A DNA stretch of 10,242 bases from Sulfolobus sp. UBA167 (GTDB lineage: Archaea; Thermoproteota; Thermoprotei_A; Sulfolobales; Sulfolobaceae): NCBI GenBank assembly GCA_002495845.1, contig DAHF01000081.1, forward strand, positions 9,850 through 20,091, written 5' to 3'. Both the position numbers and the translations under genes were made by a program. Positions 1 through 7,401 of the stretch are shown one piece after another; position 1 is the stretch's first letter; every line of letters starts with the position of its first letter. The notes beneath the pieces are model-generated. The model was not told the origin of the DNA. It saw only the letters and a list, made by a program, of their open reading frames with translations, and did not search any database.

Positions 1-17
1 AAAAAACCTCTGATAGA

Positions 18-25
18 TTTTATTA
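18..25 (+). promoter_or_regulatory. Probable TATA box of the double GT-C-like gene
   Basis: A TTTTATTA element is centred about 30 bp before the ATG at 52. This places a start site a few nucleotides before the ATG, as expected for a nearly leaderless archaeal transcript. No Shine-Dalgarno motif precedes the ATG. A second A/T stretch at 31-38 lies too close to the ATG to serve. The call rests on spacing and composition only. Confidence 0.45.
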
Positions 26-51
26 GTAGTAAAATATAGCAACTACTCGAC

Positions 52-2730
52 ATGCCATCCAAGGTGTCGACGAACTTCAGAAGACTCCTCCTGATGATAA
101 TTGGCGTAGATCTAGTTGGGCTCAGCGTCTTTTACTACAGCAATTCAGGCTCATATGACTTCGCCGGTTACGTCACTCTGGATGCCTCTAGATATCCTAT
201 ATATTGGTACTTCGTTCATGGTCCGGTAGTCTTGATGTCGATCTTCATGTTCTTTTTAGGAATAGCAACTTTGATAGTCAGTTACTTCAATAAAGCTAAA
301 CTTGTCAAGCCCGTAGTAGCACTTACGATATTTACAGTTATCTCTACGATACTTGTTACTAGGATCTTCTATCTGGGTGACTCTCCGTCAGTTGTCATGC
401 TTCCTTTGCCTGCTAAGACAGACGAGTACGTCATTCAGATGGCATCGGCTTTCAACATAGTCCACGGTTTAAATCCCTATGACGTCAACTTTGAAAAGTT
501 AATGTTGTCCTCAATCCCTCCTCAGCAGTTTACCTTGATTTACAGCAATGCACCTCCTTATACCCCGGGAAAAGTGATAGGTTTCGTGGACTACTTCGAC
601 TACCTTCCACAAGCAGCTTTGTATTACGTCCCAGCCGTCCTTCTCGGAATACCCGGCGTCCTCTGGAACGCGTTAGTTTACTCTAGCGGTCTCTTCCTTT
701 CCTTTAGGAAGATGAAAGGTAACGTAAAGTACCTCTTCCCGGCTGTGGTAGCAGGATCCATGTTCATCTTCCTCGAACCCGCTGTCATGCCAGTTCCGTC
801 AGCGGGATGGATAGTCCCTCTGATGATAGCAGTCTCTTATCCGGAGTACCCTCTCTTAGCTGGGCTCATGCTGGGGTGGGCATCTGCATACAAAATTTAC
901 GTTTTGCCTTTCTCTCTTTTCTACCTTATCGAGGCAAAGAAGATGGGTTATAACGTGAAAAGGATGGTCTACGGCATGCTTCCTTCCTTTGTCGTTCCAG
1001 CAATCCCTTTCCTTGTAGAGAATCCATCTGCCATGTTGAAGGACGTGTTAGCTCCTTTGACGCTCAATCTTAGACCTCTGGATGGAGGTCCTGGGATTAC
1101 TGACCTGCAGTTTTTAGGTATATTCATTCCTAAAGACCTGCAGATATCGATTTTAGCCGGGCTCTTGCTTTCAGGTCTAGTCATCTCCCTGTCTCGTAAG
1201 CTAGGTTACCTATCGTTCATCATACCTTCCATAGCATTCTTTTGGTGGTACAGACCAGAGCCACAGTACTTCATGTACTTTCCCTTCATAGCCTTAATTG
1301 CAGTGATGACGGGTTTCTTCGGAGGAATCGACTTAGCGGAGTCACGCCAAGAGCTATGGTTGCTCTCAAGTTTCTCCATTGGACTTTCAGCGTTTTCTGC
1401 GTTGTATCTCACACAGTATGCGATGATAATTCCAAGTGTAGCTTCAATCTACTTGTTAATTGCGGTATCGCTTACTGTCATGTTCATACCCCTATCAATT
1501 ATGATTGAGAGAGCCAAGTCCTTCATTACCAAGCTGAGCGACAGGACGATCTCAAGTATGACGTTCCTCTTCATGAGTGTAGCTATGGTCGGAATAGCTT
1601 TCGCTGTCTCTGATCTCCTCTTGAATGGCTTGCGGTTCGTAGTAATGGGACATAACTATGAGAGCGACGCATTCATCCTTTCAGTCCTTGCAACGAAAGA
1701 ACTGGTGGGACTCCACAATCCTTATTCTCTTACATTCCTCCAGGCAATGTTAAGTAGTCCGCAGTTCGGGAAGGTATTTTCCGTATTCCAATACTCTGTT
1801 TCACCAATTAACTTGAACGACATGAGACCGTTTCCGGTGTTCACTCCCTACTTGGATCCGTCAGGCAAATTCATTATGTATGGGACTAAGGTGAATTATA
1901 TAGACTTTTACGACTACCCTCCAGGAATGGCGCTTTCAATGGTACCAGCTATCCTACTGAGAATCCCTGTGTCGCTCTGGGAATCCCTACTGTATATCTT
2001 TGCTTTGATCGCGTTGTTCACCTCAATAAGGGAAGAGAAAGACTTGCTTTACGCTTCAGTGGTCATCCTTTCAGGAGTTTTCGTCGCTTTTTACGGGGAG
2101 GCGTTCACGAGCGACGTCTCTCCGTGGGTTTCATTGATACTGCTAGCGCTCTCCTTCAGGAAATATCCTTTGATATCCGGTGCACTGACAGGATTCGCGG
2201 CCATAACCATGCCAGAGGCGACTGTCCTAGTTCCCTTCGTCTTAATATTAATTTACAATGAGATGCAGAAGTCTTTCTTCTTACGGTTCATAGCCTCGGG
2301 TGTCTCATTAGTTGCTTTAGTGATGTTACCTTTTGTTCTTACCGACCCGGGTTCCCTGGAGATGATGTTCTTCCCGATATTAGCTAAGCTTCCGGTGAAC
2401 GGAGTAAGCCTAACTGCTTTCATCTCTTTATATGTGTTCAACAGTTACTGGCCCGTCTCATCCCTAAGCTTCTTGCCTTATGCTGTTCTGATCGCTTCTA
2501 TAGTTTTCTCCATATTGTTCTATAACAAGATCAGAGAAGGAGTATTGATGTTTCCGATATTCATAGTGCTAACGTTTACTAGGGCTGAAATAGAGTATCT
2601 CGCTTTTTACCCCTTAATAGCCTTCTTGACGTGGCTATTGGTCACGAGGAAGAAGGAGATAACTAGTAATGCAAGCTTGAAGGTTCCATACATATCTTAT
2701 CTCCGTGTTATGGGAAGACGAAAGAAGTGA
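52..2730 (+). CDS. Large polytopic membrane protein with duplicated GT-C-like module
   Basis: An 892-residue protein made mostly of hydrophobic segments, roughly 20 or more membrane helices. It contains two diverged copies of one module. D124, NPY 141-143 and MLSS 151-154 recur as D539, NPY 556-558 and MLSS 566-569, all at exactly +415. DYFDYLP (180-186) and VPA (193) recur as DFYDYPP (618-624) and VPA (631) at +438. The second copy therefore carries an extra ~23 residues in the extracytoplasmic loop, and similarity continues through LW (204/642) and YPL (266/705). An acidic residue after the first helix, then G-x-NPY, then a Y-x-P-P-like loop resembles polyprenyl-phosphate-dependent GT-C glycosyltransferases (GT87/DUF2029 type). 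That is family inference; no activity is proven. Copy 1 has YLP where copy 2 has YPP, so the copies may differ in function. The tail (866-892) is basic and probably cytoplasmic. The glycosyltransferase downstream fits a surface-glycan role. Confidence 0.8.
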   Translation: MPSKVSTNFRRLLLMIIGVDLVGLSVFYYSNSGSYDFAGYVTLDASRYPIYWYFVHGPVVLMSIFMFFLGIATLIVSYFNKAKLVKPVVALTIFTVISTILVTRIFYLGDSPSVVMLPLPAKTDEYVIQMASAFNIVHGLNPYDVNFEKLMLSSIPPQQFTLIYSNAPPYTPGKVIGFVDYFDYLPQAALYYVPAVLLGIPGVLWNALVYSSGLFLSFRKMKGNVKYLFPAVVAGSMFIFLEPAVMPVPSAGWIVPLMIAVSYPEYPLLAGLMLGWASAYKIYVLPFSLFYLIEAKKMGYNVKRMVYGMLPSFVVPAIPFLVENPSAMLKDVLAPLTLNLRPLDGGPGITDLQFLGIFIPKDLQISILAGLLLSGLVISLSRKLGYLSFIIPSIAFFWWYRPEPQYFMYFPFIALIAVMTGFFGGIDLAESRQELWLLSSFSIGLSAFSALYLTQYAMIIPSVASIYLLIAVSLTVMFIPLSIMIERAKSFITKLSDRTISSMTFLFMSVAMVGIAFAVSDLLLNGLRFVVMGHNYESDAFILSVLATKELVGLHNPYSLTFLQAMLSSPQFGKVFSVFQYSVSPINLNDMRPFPVFTPYLDPSGKFIMYGTKVNYIDFYDYPPGMALSMVPAILLRIPVSLWESLLYIFALIALFTSIREEKDLLYASVVILSGVFVAFYGEAFTSDVSPWVSLILLALSFRKYPLISGALTGFAAITMPEATVLVPFVLILIYNEMQKSFFLRFIASGVSLVALVMLPFVLTDPGSLEMMFFPILAKLPVNGVSLTAFISLYVFNSYWPVSSLSFLPYAVLIASIVFSILFYNKIREGVLMFPIFIVLTFTRAEIEYLAFYPLIAFLTWLLVTRKKEITSNASLKVPYISYLRVMGRRKK

Positions 2731-2886
2731 CTTTAAAAAGAGTTATCGTTCAATTCTATCTCTTCTATTTATAAGAAAGTGAACTATCCTGTCTCAGGCG
2801 GGTATATGATAAGAAAATACGGAAAAACCCTTCACATTGTTATTTAGTACGATACTGACATGTGAAACAAGTTATTATTTAATCAT

Positions 2887-2924
2887 GTTTTCTTGTCGAC
2901 TTTTTTTATTCAATTTTTTTATTC
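2887..2924 (+). terminator. Possible T-run terminator after the GT-C-like gene
   Basis: Two runs of seven T separated by six bases follow a TTTTCTTG stretch. Crenarchaeal termination commonly occurs at such U-rich tracts without a hairpin. The site is about 170 nt beyond the stop codon at 2728-2730, so the 3' untranslated region would be long. Termination at an earlier weak site cannot be excluded. Confidence 0.35.
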
Positions 2925-3143
2925 TAAAAGATTTCTAAGTTGACCACAACTTTACTTGAAAATGTAGGGATCACTTCATGGCATATCTTCAGGAATTCTT
3001 AAAAATTTTTTATATAATGAAAGAAAAATTTATATAGAATCAACTGTTGAAAAGAGAATTAAAGATAGTTTATAGGTTAATTTATAGGAATAGATTAACT
3101 TTTTTAATAGTCTAGATTTAGTATTAAAACAAATACACTATGA

Positions 3144-3152
3144 TTAAATATA
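3144..3152 (+). promoter_or_regulatory. Probable TATA box of the family-2 glycosyltransferase gene
   Basis: A TTAAATATA element is centred about 31 bp before the ATG at 3180, predicting a leader of only a few nucleotides. The nearby ATG at 3170 is followed in frame by a stop after six codons, so it cannot be the start. Repeats further upstream (3069-3099) could bind a regulator. Confidence 0.5.
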
Positions 3153-3179
3153 AGAATAATGAAAGGGTTATGAAGTCTA

Positions 3180-4439
3180 ATGATATTTGAGACCTTGGAG
3201 TTAGTCTACATGATATTGACCGGCACTTTCCTCTACTGGCCTATTCATTTTCTAATATTTCTCGTTGCTGCAGTCTTAATAAGAAGGACTTTAGCGAGGA
3301 GATATAAGCCTTATACTGAAGGTCTGAAGAGGTCTGACGTAAAGGTGACCGTTGTAATACCAGAGTATAACGAAGAACTAGACATACTCGAAAGGTGTGT
3401 GAAGAGCGCGGTGGAGAACAAACCAGATGAGATAATAATTGTCTCTGACGACAACAGAAAGGAAGTCGAGGAAATAGGAAAGAAATACGGAGCAAAGACC
3501 TTGAACATATTGTCCCTTGGATCTAAGTTGAGGCTAGGCAAGAGGTCCTCCCTGGCTGTAGCGTGGCTCCTAGCGAAAGGGGACATAATAGTTCAGCTCG
3601 ACAGCGACACGATCATGAAGCCGAATACGGTAGAGGAGATAATAAAGCCCTTTGCTGACCCAAAGGTAGCGGGAGTTCAAGGACATCCGACCCTTTTCAA
3701 AACCGGAGAGAGGATTCCCTATTTATGGGGACAGTTAATAGAGGTCTCAAGGGACGTAGTGTGCAGGATGTTAGACGGCCAATTAATAGTTATAGACGGT
3801 AAGATAGCTGCATATCGTAGAGACTTCCTGCTGAAATATGTATATCCATTCCTCACAGACTCTTACAGAGGTAGAAAGGTAGCAACTGCAGACGATAGAT
3901 CGCTAACTTTCCTTGCAAACTACAATGGGTTCAAGACCGCATATCAGTCCACAGCAGAAGCAGAAAGCGCAGCACAGCCAACCTTGGTCAAGTTCATATA
4001 CCAACAACTGAGGTGGGCCAGGAGTGGATACATGTACTTAATAAAGGACTTCGCATCAGGCATGTTCTTTAAAGCTACAAGGAGTTATAGATTTCAGAGC
4101 CTAACTTATTTGCTGGCTCCGATCTCCTTCACTTTAGCATGGATTCAAACATTGATCGTCAACGTGCAAGTAGTTAACATGATAGGACTTTACGTGAACT
4201 CTGAGTTAGGTATATCGGATACAACTTTAGCCGTTTACTCCCTGCTGGTTTTCGTGGCAGGCCTGATCCTAACAGTGAATTTTGGAACGAAGGGGATGGG
4301 GGTAGATATGAGCAAGGTAGGTAGGATAAAGCTATTGGACTACATTGCACTAGGCTTTCTTGGTCTCTTCGTCTTCTATCCCATGTTTCTCTACGCTTTG
4401 ATCACGCATAGAGACGCATCAGTTTGGTTGACAAGATAG
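3180..4439 (+). CDS. Processive family-2 glycosyltransferase, membrane-bound (hyaluronan/cellulose synthase-like)
   Basis: A 419-residue inverting glycosyltransferase with a GT-A fold, expected to use a nucleotide-sugar at the cytoplasmic face of the membrane. The order is: N-terminal helix (about 12-34), GT2 domain (about 55-285), C-terminal helices (about 305-410). Visible motifs are PEYNE (61-65) opening the nucleotide-binding strand, DD (90-91), the metal-binding DSD (141-143), TADDR (236-240) with the catalytic-base region, and QQLRW (275-279), the QxxRW signature of processive synthases. It ends in HRDASVWLTR, resembling the C-terminal W-x-TR of HasA/NodC relatives. The length matches bacterial HasA/NodC-type enzymes (about 400-420). 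It could secrete a polysaccharide or elongate a lipid-linked glycan; the sugar cannot be read from sequence. All key residues are intact. It appears transcribed alone, with AT-rich flanks of about 450 and 120 bp. Confidence 0.9.
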   Translation: MIFETLELVYMILTGTFLYWPIHFLIFLVAAVLIRRTLARRYKPYTEGLKRSDVKVTVVIPEYNEELDILERCVKSAVENKPDEIIIVSDDNRKEVEEIGKKYGAKTLNILSLGSKLRLGKRSSLAVAWLLAKGDIIVQLDSDTIMKPNTVEEIIKPFADPKVAGVQGHPTLFKTGERIPYLWGQLIEVSRDVVCRMLDGQLIVIDGKIAAYRRDFLLKYVYPFLTDSYRGRKVATADDRSLTFLANYNGFKTAYQSTAEAESAAQPTLVKFIYQQLRWARSGYMYLIKDFASGMFFKATRSYRFQSLTYLLAPISFTLAWIQTLIVNVQVVNMIGLYVNSELGISDTTLAVYSLLVFVAGLILTVNFGTKGMGVDMSKVGRIKLLDYIALGFLGLFVFYPMFLYALITHRDASVWLTR

Positions 4440-4533
4440 AAAGGGAATAACGAATTTTCTAAAAAGCTATTTTCTTGAATTGGTTCTCCCAAAAATATAA
4501 TCTATATACTTTTTATAGTTGCTTGAAGCAAGA

Positions 4534-4542
4534 TTTTTATAT
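4534..4542 (+). promoter_or_regulatory. TATA box of the zinc-ribbon/surface-protein operon
   Basis: A TTTTTATAT element is centred about 25 bp before the ATG at 4563, the classic distance for a leaderless archaeal transcript. No ribosome site precedes the ATG. T-rich tracts upstream (4454-4473) may end the preceding glycosyltransferase transcript. Confidence 0.6.
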
Positions 4543-4562
4543 TCAAACCTTGACATGCAAAT

Positions 4563-5087
4563 ATGACAGAGGAATCCAAACCGAAACTTATACTGGAGAG
4601 TGATAAATCCGAAATAAACTTAGAGAAGATTGCAAAACTGTACTCTGCCATGCTCAGGCAGAACTTCGTTGAGTGCCCTAACTGTAGGGAGATAAACTCC
4701 AAGGACGCGATATACTGTTCTAACTGTGGTGTTAGATTAAGGCATCCAGAGCATATCTATGTCCTATCCTCATGGATCATAGAGATAGTGACCAACCCAG
4801 AGTTCCTTAAGGGATTAATATACTCTGAGAGAGACACCAAAGTAAATGGGATAGCAGTAGATTTCTTCATCGAGAAAGAGGGAGAGTACATACTGGTTTT
4901 CAGTTACGGTTCCTCTGCGTTCAAGAACCTCCTAGCAGAGGGAGGAGATAAATTGAGAAAAATCCACGGAAAACCCGTGCGTGTGATTATTCTAGTAACT
5001 GAAGAGTCTGAAGAGAAGGTAAAATCGCTGTTTAAAGGCTGGGAAAACGTGGAAGTGAGATCACAGAGATCTCTCGTCTTAAAGTAG
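4563..5087 (+). CDS. Zinc-ribbon protein of unknown function
   Basis: A 174-residue soluble protein with no signal peptide or membrane helix. A charged helical N-terminus (about 1-35) leads to a zinc ribbon, C38-x2-C41-x10-C52-x2-C55, of the small rubredoxin-knuckle type common in archaea. The C-terminal part (about 65-174) looks alpha/beta. It has a strand around VDFFIEKEGEYILVFSY (99-115), then a helix, a hydrophobic strand VRVIILVTEES (139-149) and VEVRS (163-167). That order faintly recalls a PD-(D/E)xK restriction-endonuclease core with D100 as the first acid. The usual E-x-K is missing (VFSY instead), so any nuclease-like domain would be inactive; this is speculation. The gene lies ten bases before a surface glycoprotein gene and probably shares its transcript, which hints at an accessory role for it. 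Confidence 0.75.
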   Translation: MTEESKPKLILESDKSEINLEKIAKLYSAMLRQNFVECPNCREINSKDAIYCSNCGVRLRHPEHIYVLSSWIIEIVTNPEFLKGLIYSERDTKVNGIAVDFFIEKEGEYILVFSYGSSAFKNLLAEGGDKLRKIHGKPVRVIILVTEESEEKVKSLFKGWENVEVRSQRSLVLK

Positions 5088-5097
5088 GGTCTTAGCC

Positions 5098-6750
5098 TTG
5101 AGAAAGAGTTCGTTAATACTAGTTATAGTCCTCTTGTCTGTGTTCGTTTCACCCGTTTTTAATGCTGGCTCCTCAGTCAATAGTTCATCCAGTACTCCCA
5201 TCATTCAAATCTCAAAGGTATCCTGGTATTCTCCTCCTTTTAATGATACTGCTAAGGTTCTCCTTACTATTATATATGCTGAAAACGTCAGAGCCTATGC
5301 TTTGAGAGTAGAAGTCTCCTTGCCTGAAGGCATCTATAATTCAACGGGAGGTAACTACGTCGTCAAGTGCGTACCCGTGACTACAACTCAAGGAAATATA
5401 GAAATGAACTTCACTGTACACATAGGGAACGTCACATCGAAGGTCCTTGAACTCGAAGAGAACCAGTTCTGGTTCCTAGACGACAACGTCTCCATGGTCT
5501 ACAACGTCTCAGTCGAAGCGAATTTGACTTATCTCGGAGATCCGGTTCCCTTTGTCACGTTTAGAAACCAGACCTTGACCCTTGAGGACGTGGGCACAGC
5601 ACCGCTTTACAACATCACGGTAGTCTCACAAGGCATATATAGTTTCATACCTTACTTAAACGTAGGTAGTAATTATTCGATAAATGTTCCCAGATCTCAT
5701 CCTGACTATAACGTGATGTTTTCTGCTGAAACTCCGTACCATGAAGTCAGGACATGGAACGAATCTTTTTCCGTACCTTTGAAACTCAACGTAGAGTTAA
5801 CGGCATCTCCTGTTAGTTCTCTATACAGCTTGCTTCCTGGTTACAATCTGGTGTTGCTAAAATTGACCTCGAACTCGCTTGAGAACATGACAGTCTTAAT
5901 CTCTTCAAGTGATGCTTTCGTAACCCCTGATTACGTTCAAGTAAAGGGGAACTCCACGATTCCTCTTATTTTGTTAACTACTGGGTCGATCTCTACCATC
6001 CAGGTGAGCGTCCAGAGCTTAGGTCGTCAGGTTTACTCAAGTAATTTCTCATGGATTGTCTCCCAACCATCACAGTATGATGTCCCTTTCAAGGTCTACT
6101 CTAAGGTCGTGGGAAACGAGGTATATACCTCTGTCCATGGCTCTTTCCTTACCAACGTTAGCCTTTGCTATGGTGGCGTGCTGGTACATAAAGGTGTTCC
6201 ACCATTCAATACGTCATTCCCCTTTGACGGAGACGACAACGTTACAATAGCTTACCAAGTTAATGGTTCCGTGTACAGAACAAGTTTTCCGATCCAAGAT
6301 ATACCTAATCTTGTGTCGTTCCCTTTCCTCAAGATTATCACAATTCAGAAACAAGTAGTCTCAAGCGATGAGATAGTCCTGTTGGTAGGAATTTACAATT
6401 ACGGTAACTCATCAGCATACGACGTTGATGTCGTAGGAAGCTCCCCAGAACAGAGCTCACCATCAGCAGTGGAGGTGGAATCTCAGATTCAGCCCAACGA
6501 GACCGTCTTCGTCCCTGTATACATCTATGGGAGCTCTGATCTTTATAATGTTACAGTAAAAATATTTTATAGTTCTCAGGGGAAGCCTCAAGTTATAACG
6601 AAAGACGTGGTAATCAACGTGCCTTCGAAGCCAACTCCCGTGGGAGAAGTGATATCAGTGCTGAGCGTAAGTTACGATGGAATACCCATACTCTTCGTTG
6701 TCCCCATGGCGATCCTTTTAGCTATATTATTGTTCCCACGTAAGAAGTAG
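5098..6750 (+). CDS. Secreted, membrane-anchored, heavily N-glycosylated surface protein
   Basis: A 550-residue protein starting at TTG; no in-frame ATG lies near. Only a weak GGGTC stands upstream, and the gene is probably translated from the transcript of the zinc-ribbon gene (gap 10 bp). Residues 1-23 form a signal peptide (MRKSS, then a hydrophobic core ending near FNAG). The body is beta-rich and Ser/Thr/Val/Tyr-rich, with about 22 N-x-S/T sequons spread along its length. Residues about 420-515 resemble CARDB/NEW3-type Ig-like repeats (LVGIYNYGNSSAYDVDVV style). A single helix near 528-546 and a final PRKK anchor it with the bulk outside. The layout matches archaeal surface or adhesin-like glycoproteins. 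No catalytic motif or pilin signal was seen, and the two halves of the ectodomain are not obviously repeats. A partner for S-layer or extracellular complexes is possible but not shown. Confidence 0.8.
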   Translation: MRKSSLILVIVLLSVFVSPVFNAGSSVNSSSSTPIIQISKVSWYSPPFNDTAKVLLTIIYAENVRAYALRVEVSLPEGIYNSTGGNYVVKCVPVTTTQGNIEMNFTVHIGNVTSKVLELEENQFWFLDDNVSMVYNVSVEANLTYLGDPVPFVTFRNQTLTLEDVGTAPLYNITVVSQGIYSFIPYLNVGSNYSINVPRSHPDYNVMFSAETPYHEVRTWNESFSVPLKLNVELTASPVSSLYSLLPGYNLVLLKLTSNSLENMTVLISSSDAFVTPDYVQVKGNSTIPLILLTTGSISTIQVSVQSLGRQVYSSNFSWIVSQPSQYDVPFKVYSKVVGNEVYTSVHGSFLTNVSLCYGGVLVHKGVPPFNTSFPFDGDDNVTIAYQVNGSVYRTSFPIQDIPNLVSFPFLKIITIQKQVVSSDEIVLLVGIYNYGNSSAYDVDVVGSSPEQSSPSAVEVESQIQPNETVFVPVYIYGSSDLYNVTVKIFYSSQGKPQVITKDVVINVPSKPTPVGEVISVLSVSYDGIPILFVVPMAILLAILLFPRKK

Positions 6751-6925
6751 GGAAACACTGACGCTTACTTGGATGATAATGCAACGGTCTTGAAACTATA
6801 GCTCTCAGTGATCTTGAAATAGTACGCTATTTTATATTATATTGTTTCATTTAGACTAAATAGAAATATATTTCTTTAGTTACACTTGATTAACTTTATT
6901 ATTTACTTTCAACTATTCAATTCCA
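6751..6925. promoter_or_regulatory. Intergenic region with 26-nt imperfect palindrome (6855-6880)
   Basis: GAAATATATTTC (6863-6874) is perfectly self-complementary. It is flanked by ACTAAA (6855-6860) and TTTAGT (6875-6880), which are also complementary, with a two-base TA bulge on the left. The dyad lies about 15-40 bp upstream of the TATA-like element of the next gene. That position suits an activator or repressor site. No open frame of note was seen here. No strong terminator for the surface-protein gene was found beyond scattered T-rich stretches near 6829-6848. Confidence 0.4.
6895..6902 (+). promoter_or_regulatory. Probable TATA box of the small membrane protein gene
   Basis: CTTTATTA is centred about 27 bp before the ATG at 6926, which predicts leaderless transcription. 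No Shine-Dalgarno motif is seen. Confidence 0.5.
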
Positions 6926-7324
6926 ATGATAAGCGTACTGTTAGGTGGTATAGTAGGAGCTATAATCACGTTTTTGATAGCTTGGATAGTTGACTCTATA
7001 CCTGTTTGGATAGCCGCCAAGTTCTTCTCTAGTGAGGATAGCTTTCCTAAGGCTATGATAGCAACGTTAGGAGGGATAATAGCCTTTGCGATCGTTTTTG
7101 CAGTATTTACTATAGGTCTGTCTGTGTTCATAGGTCCTTTAGCTCCTCTAGTGGGAATAGTCCTAGCTTTCGTTGCCCTACTGCTAGTGTTCAAGGCAGT
7201 GTTTAACGTGGGTTGGTTGGGAGCCCTAGGCATCGCTATTATGTCTGTAGTCATATTTGTGATAATATCTATTATTCTATCTATAATAGGGATAGGAATA
7301 CCCAACTTAATACATCACTTATAA
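6926..7324 (+). CDS. Small four-helix membrane protein, function unknown
   Basis: A 132-residue, very hydrophobic protein with about four membrane helices: roughly 2-24, 44-66, 68-90 and 98-126. The only polar loop is short (about 31-43, AKFFSSEDSFPKA). It is rich in Ile, Val, Gly and Ala and has no Cys and no obvious catalytic or binding motif. Its spacing and hydrophobicity recall holin-like or other small membrane families, but I do not recognise a family. The ATG at 6926 is supported by the TATA element 27 bp upstream. It is monocistronic and convergent with the sulfur operon. A 130-codon open frame on the opposite strand is a composition shadow. Confidence 0.65.
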   Translation: MISVLLGGIVGAIITFLIAWIVDSIPVWIAAKFFSSEDSFPKAMIATLGGIIAFAIVFAVFTIGLSVFIGPLAPLVGIVLAFVALLLVFKAVFNVGWLGALGIAIMSVVIFVIISIILSIIGIGIPNLIHHL

Positions 7325-7356
7325 TCTGATATGATTCCATATAAAAAAGAAAGAAG

Positions 7357-7397
7357 AAAAAAAATTAATAATAATAATAATTTTTTCCTCTTTTGTA
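7357..7397. terminator. Convergent A/T-rich termination zone with AAT repeat
   Basis: A run of eight A is followed by a short AAT microsatellite and six T. AAAAAATTA (7359-7367) and TAATTTTTT (7378-7386) form a perfect 9-bp inverted repeat with a 10-nt spacer. T tracts then continue (TTTTTTCCTCTTTT). Read rightwards it supplies a U tract after the 132-aa membrane gene. Read leftwards it supplies a U tract after the dsrE-like gene, which ends only a few bases away. It therefore probably ends both transcripts. Confidence 0.6.
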
Positions 7398-7401
7398 TCT
7401 A

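Larger units (their letters stand above)
2731..3179. other. AT-rich intergenic region, 449 bp, no gene seen
   Basis: No open frame longer than a few tens of codons was seen on either strand. Contents: two 7-T runs at 2901-2907 and 2914-2920; a TTCACAT/ATGTGAA inverted repeat (2831-2837 and 2860-2866, spacer 22); a perfect AAAAATTTTT palindrome at 3001-3010; TTTATATA twice, 20 bp apart (3009-3016 and 3029-3036); TTTATAGG twice, 12 bp apart (3069-3076 and 3081-3088); and a GTTAAT/ATTAAC inverted repeat (3076-3081 and 3094-3099). It is much longer than the other gaps here. It may hold extra promoters, operators or an unrecognised RNA. Confidence 0.6.

Noticed and set aside
969..1508. Open frames of 68-88 codons on both strands inside the large membrane protein gene
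   Set aside because: They are shadows of the 892-residue frame, without promoters or ribosome sites, and have no family features.
2831..2866. A TTCACAT/ATGTGAA inverted repeat as a possible terminator or IS end
   Set aside because: The 7-bp arms with a 22-base spacer are weak, no T-run follows directly and no target-site duplication was seen.
3241..3586. Two minus-strand open frames within the glycosyltransferase gene
   Set aside because: They are antisense to the conserved GT2 core, which has all catalytic motifs.
6913..7305. A 130-codon open frame on the minus strand opposite the small membrane protein
   Set aside because: It is a low-complexity Ile/Thr/Ala/Asn mirror of the hydrophobic + strand gene, with no promoter or ribosome site. 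The + frame has a well-placed TATA box and sensible membrane helices.
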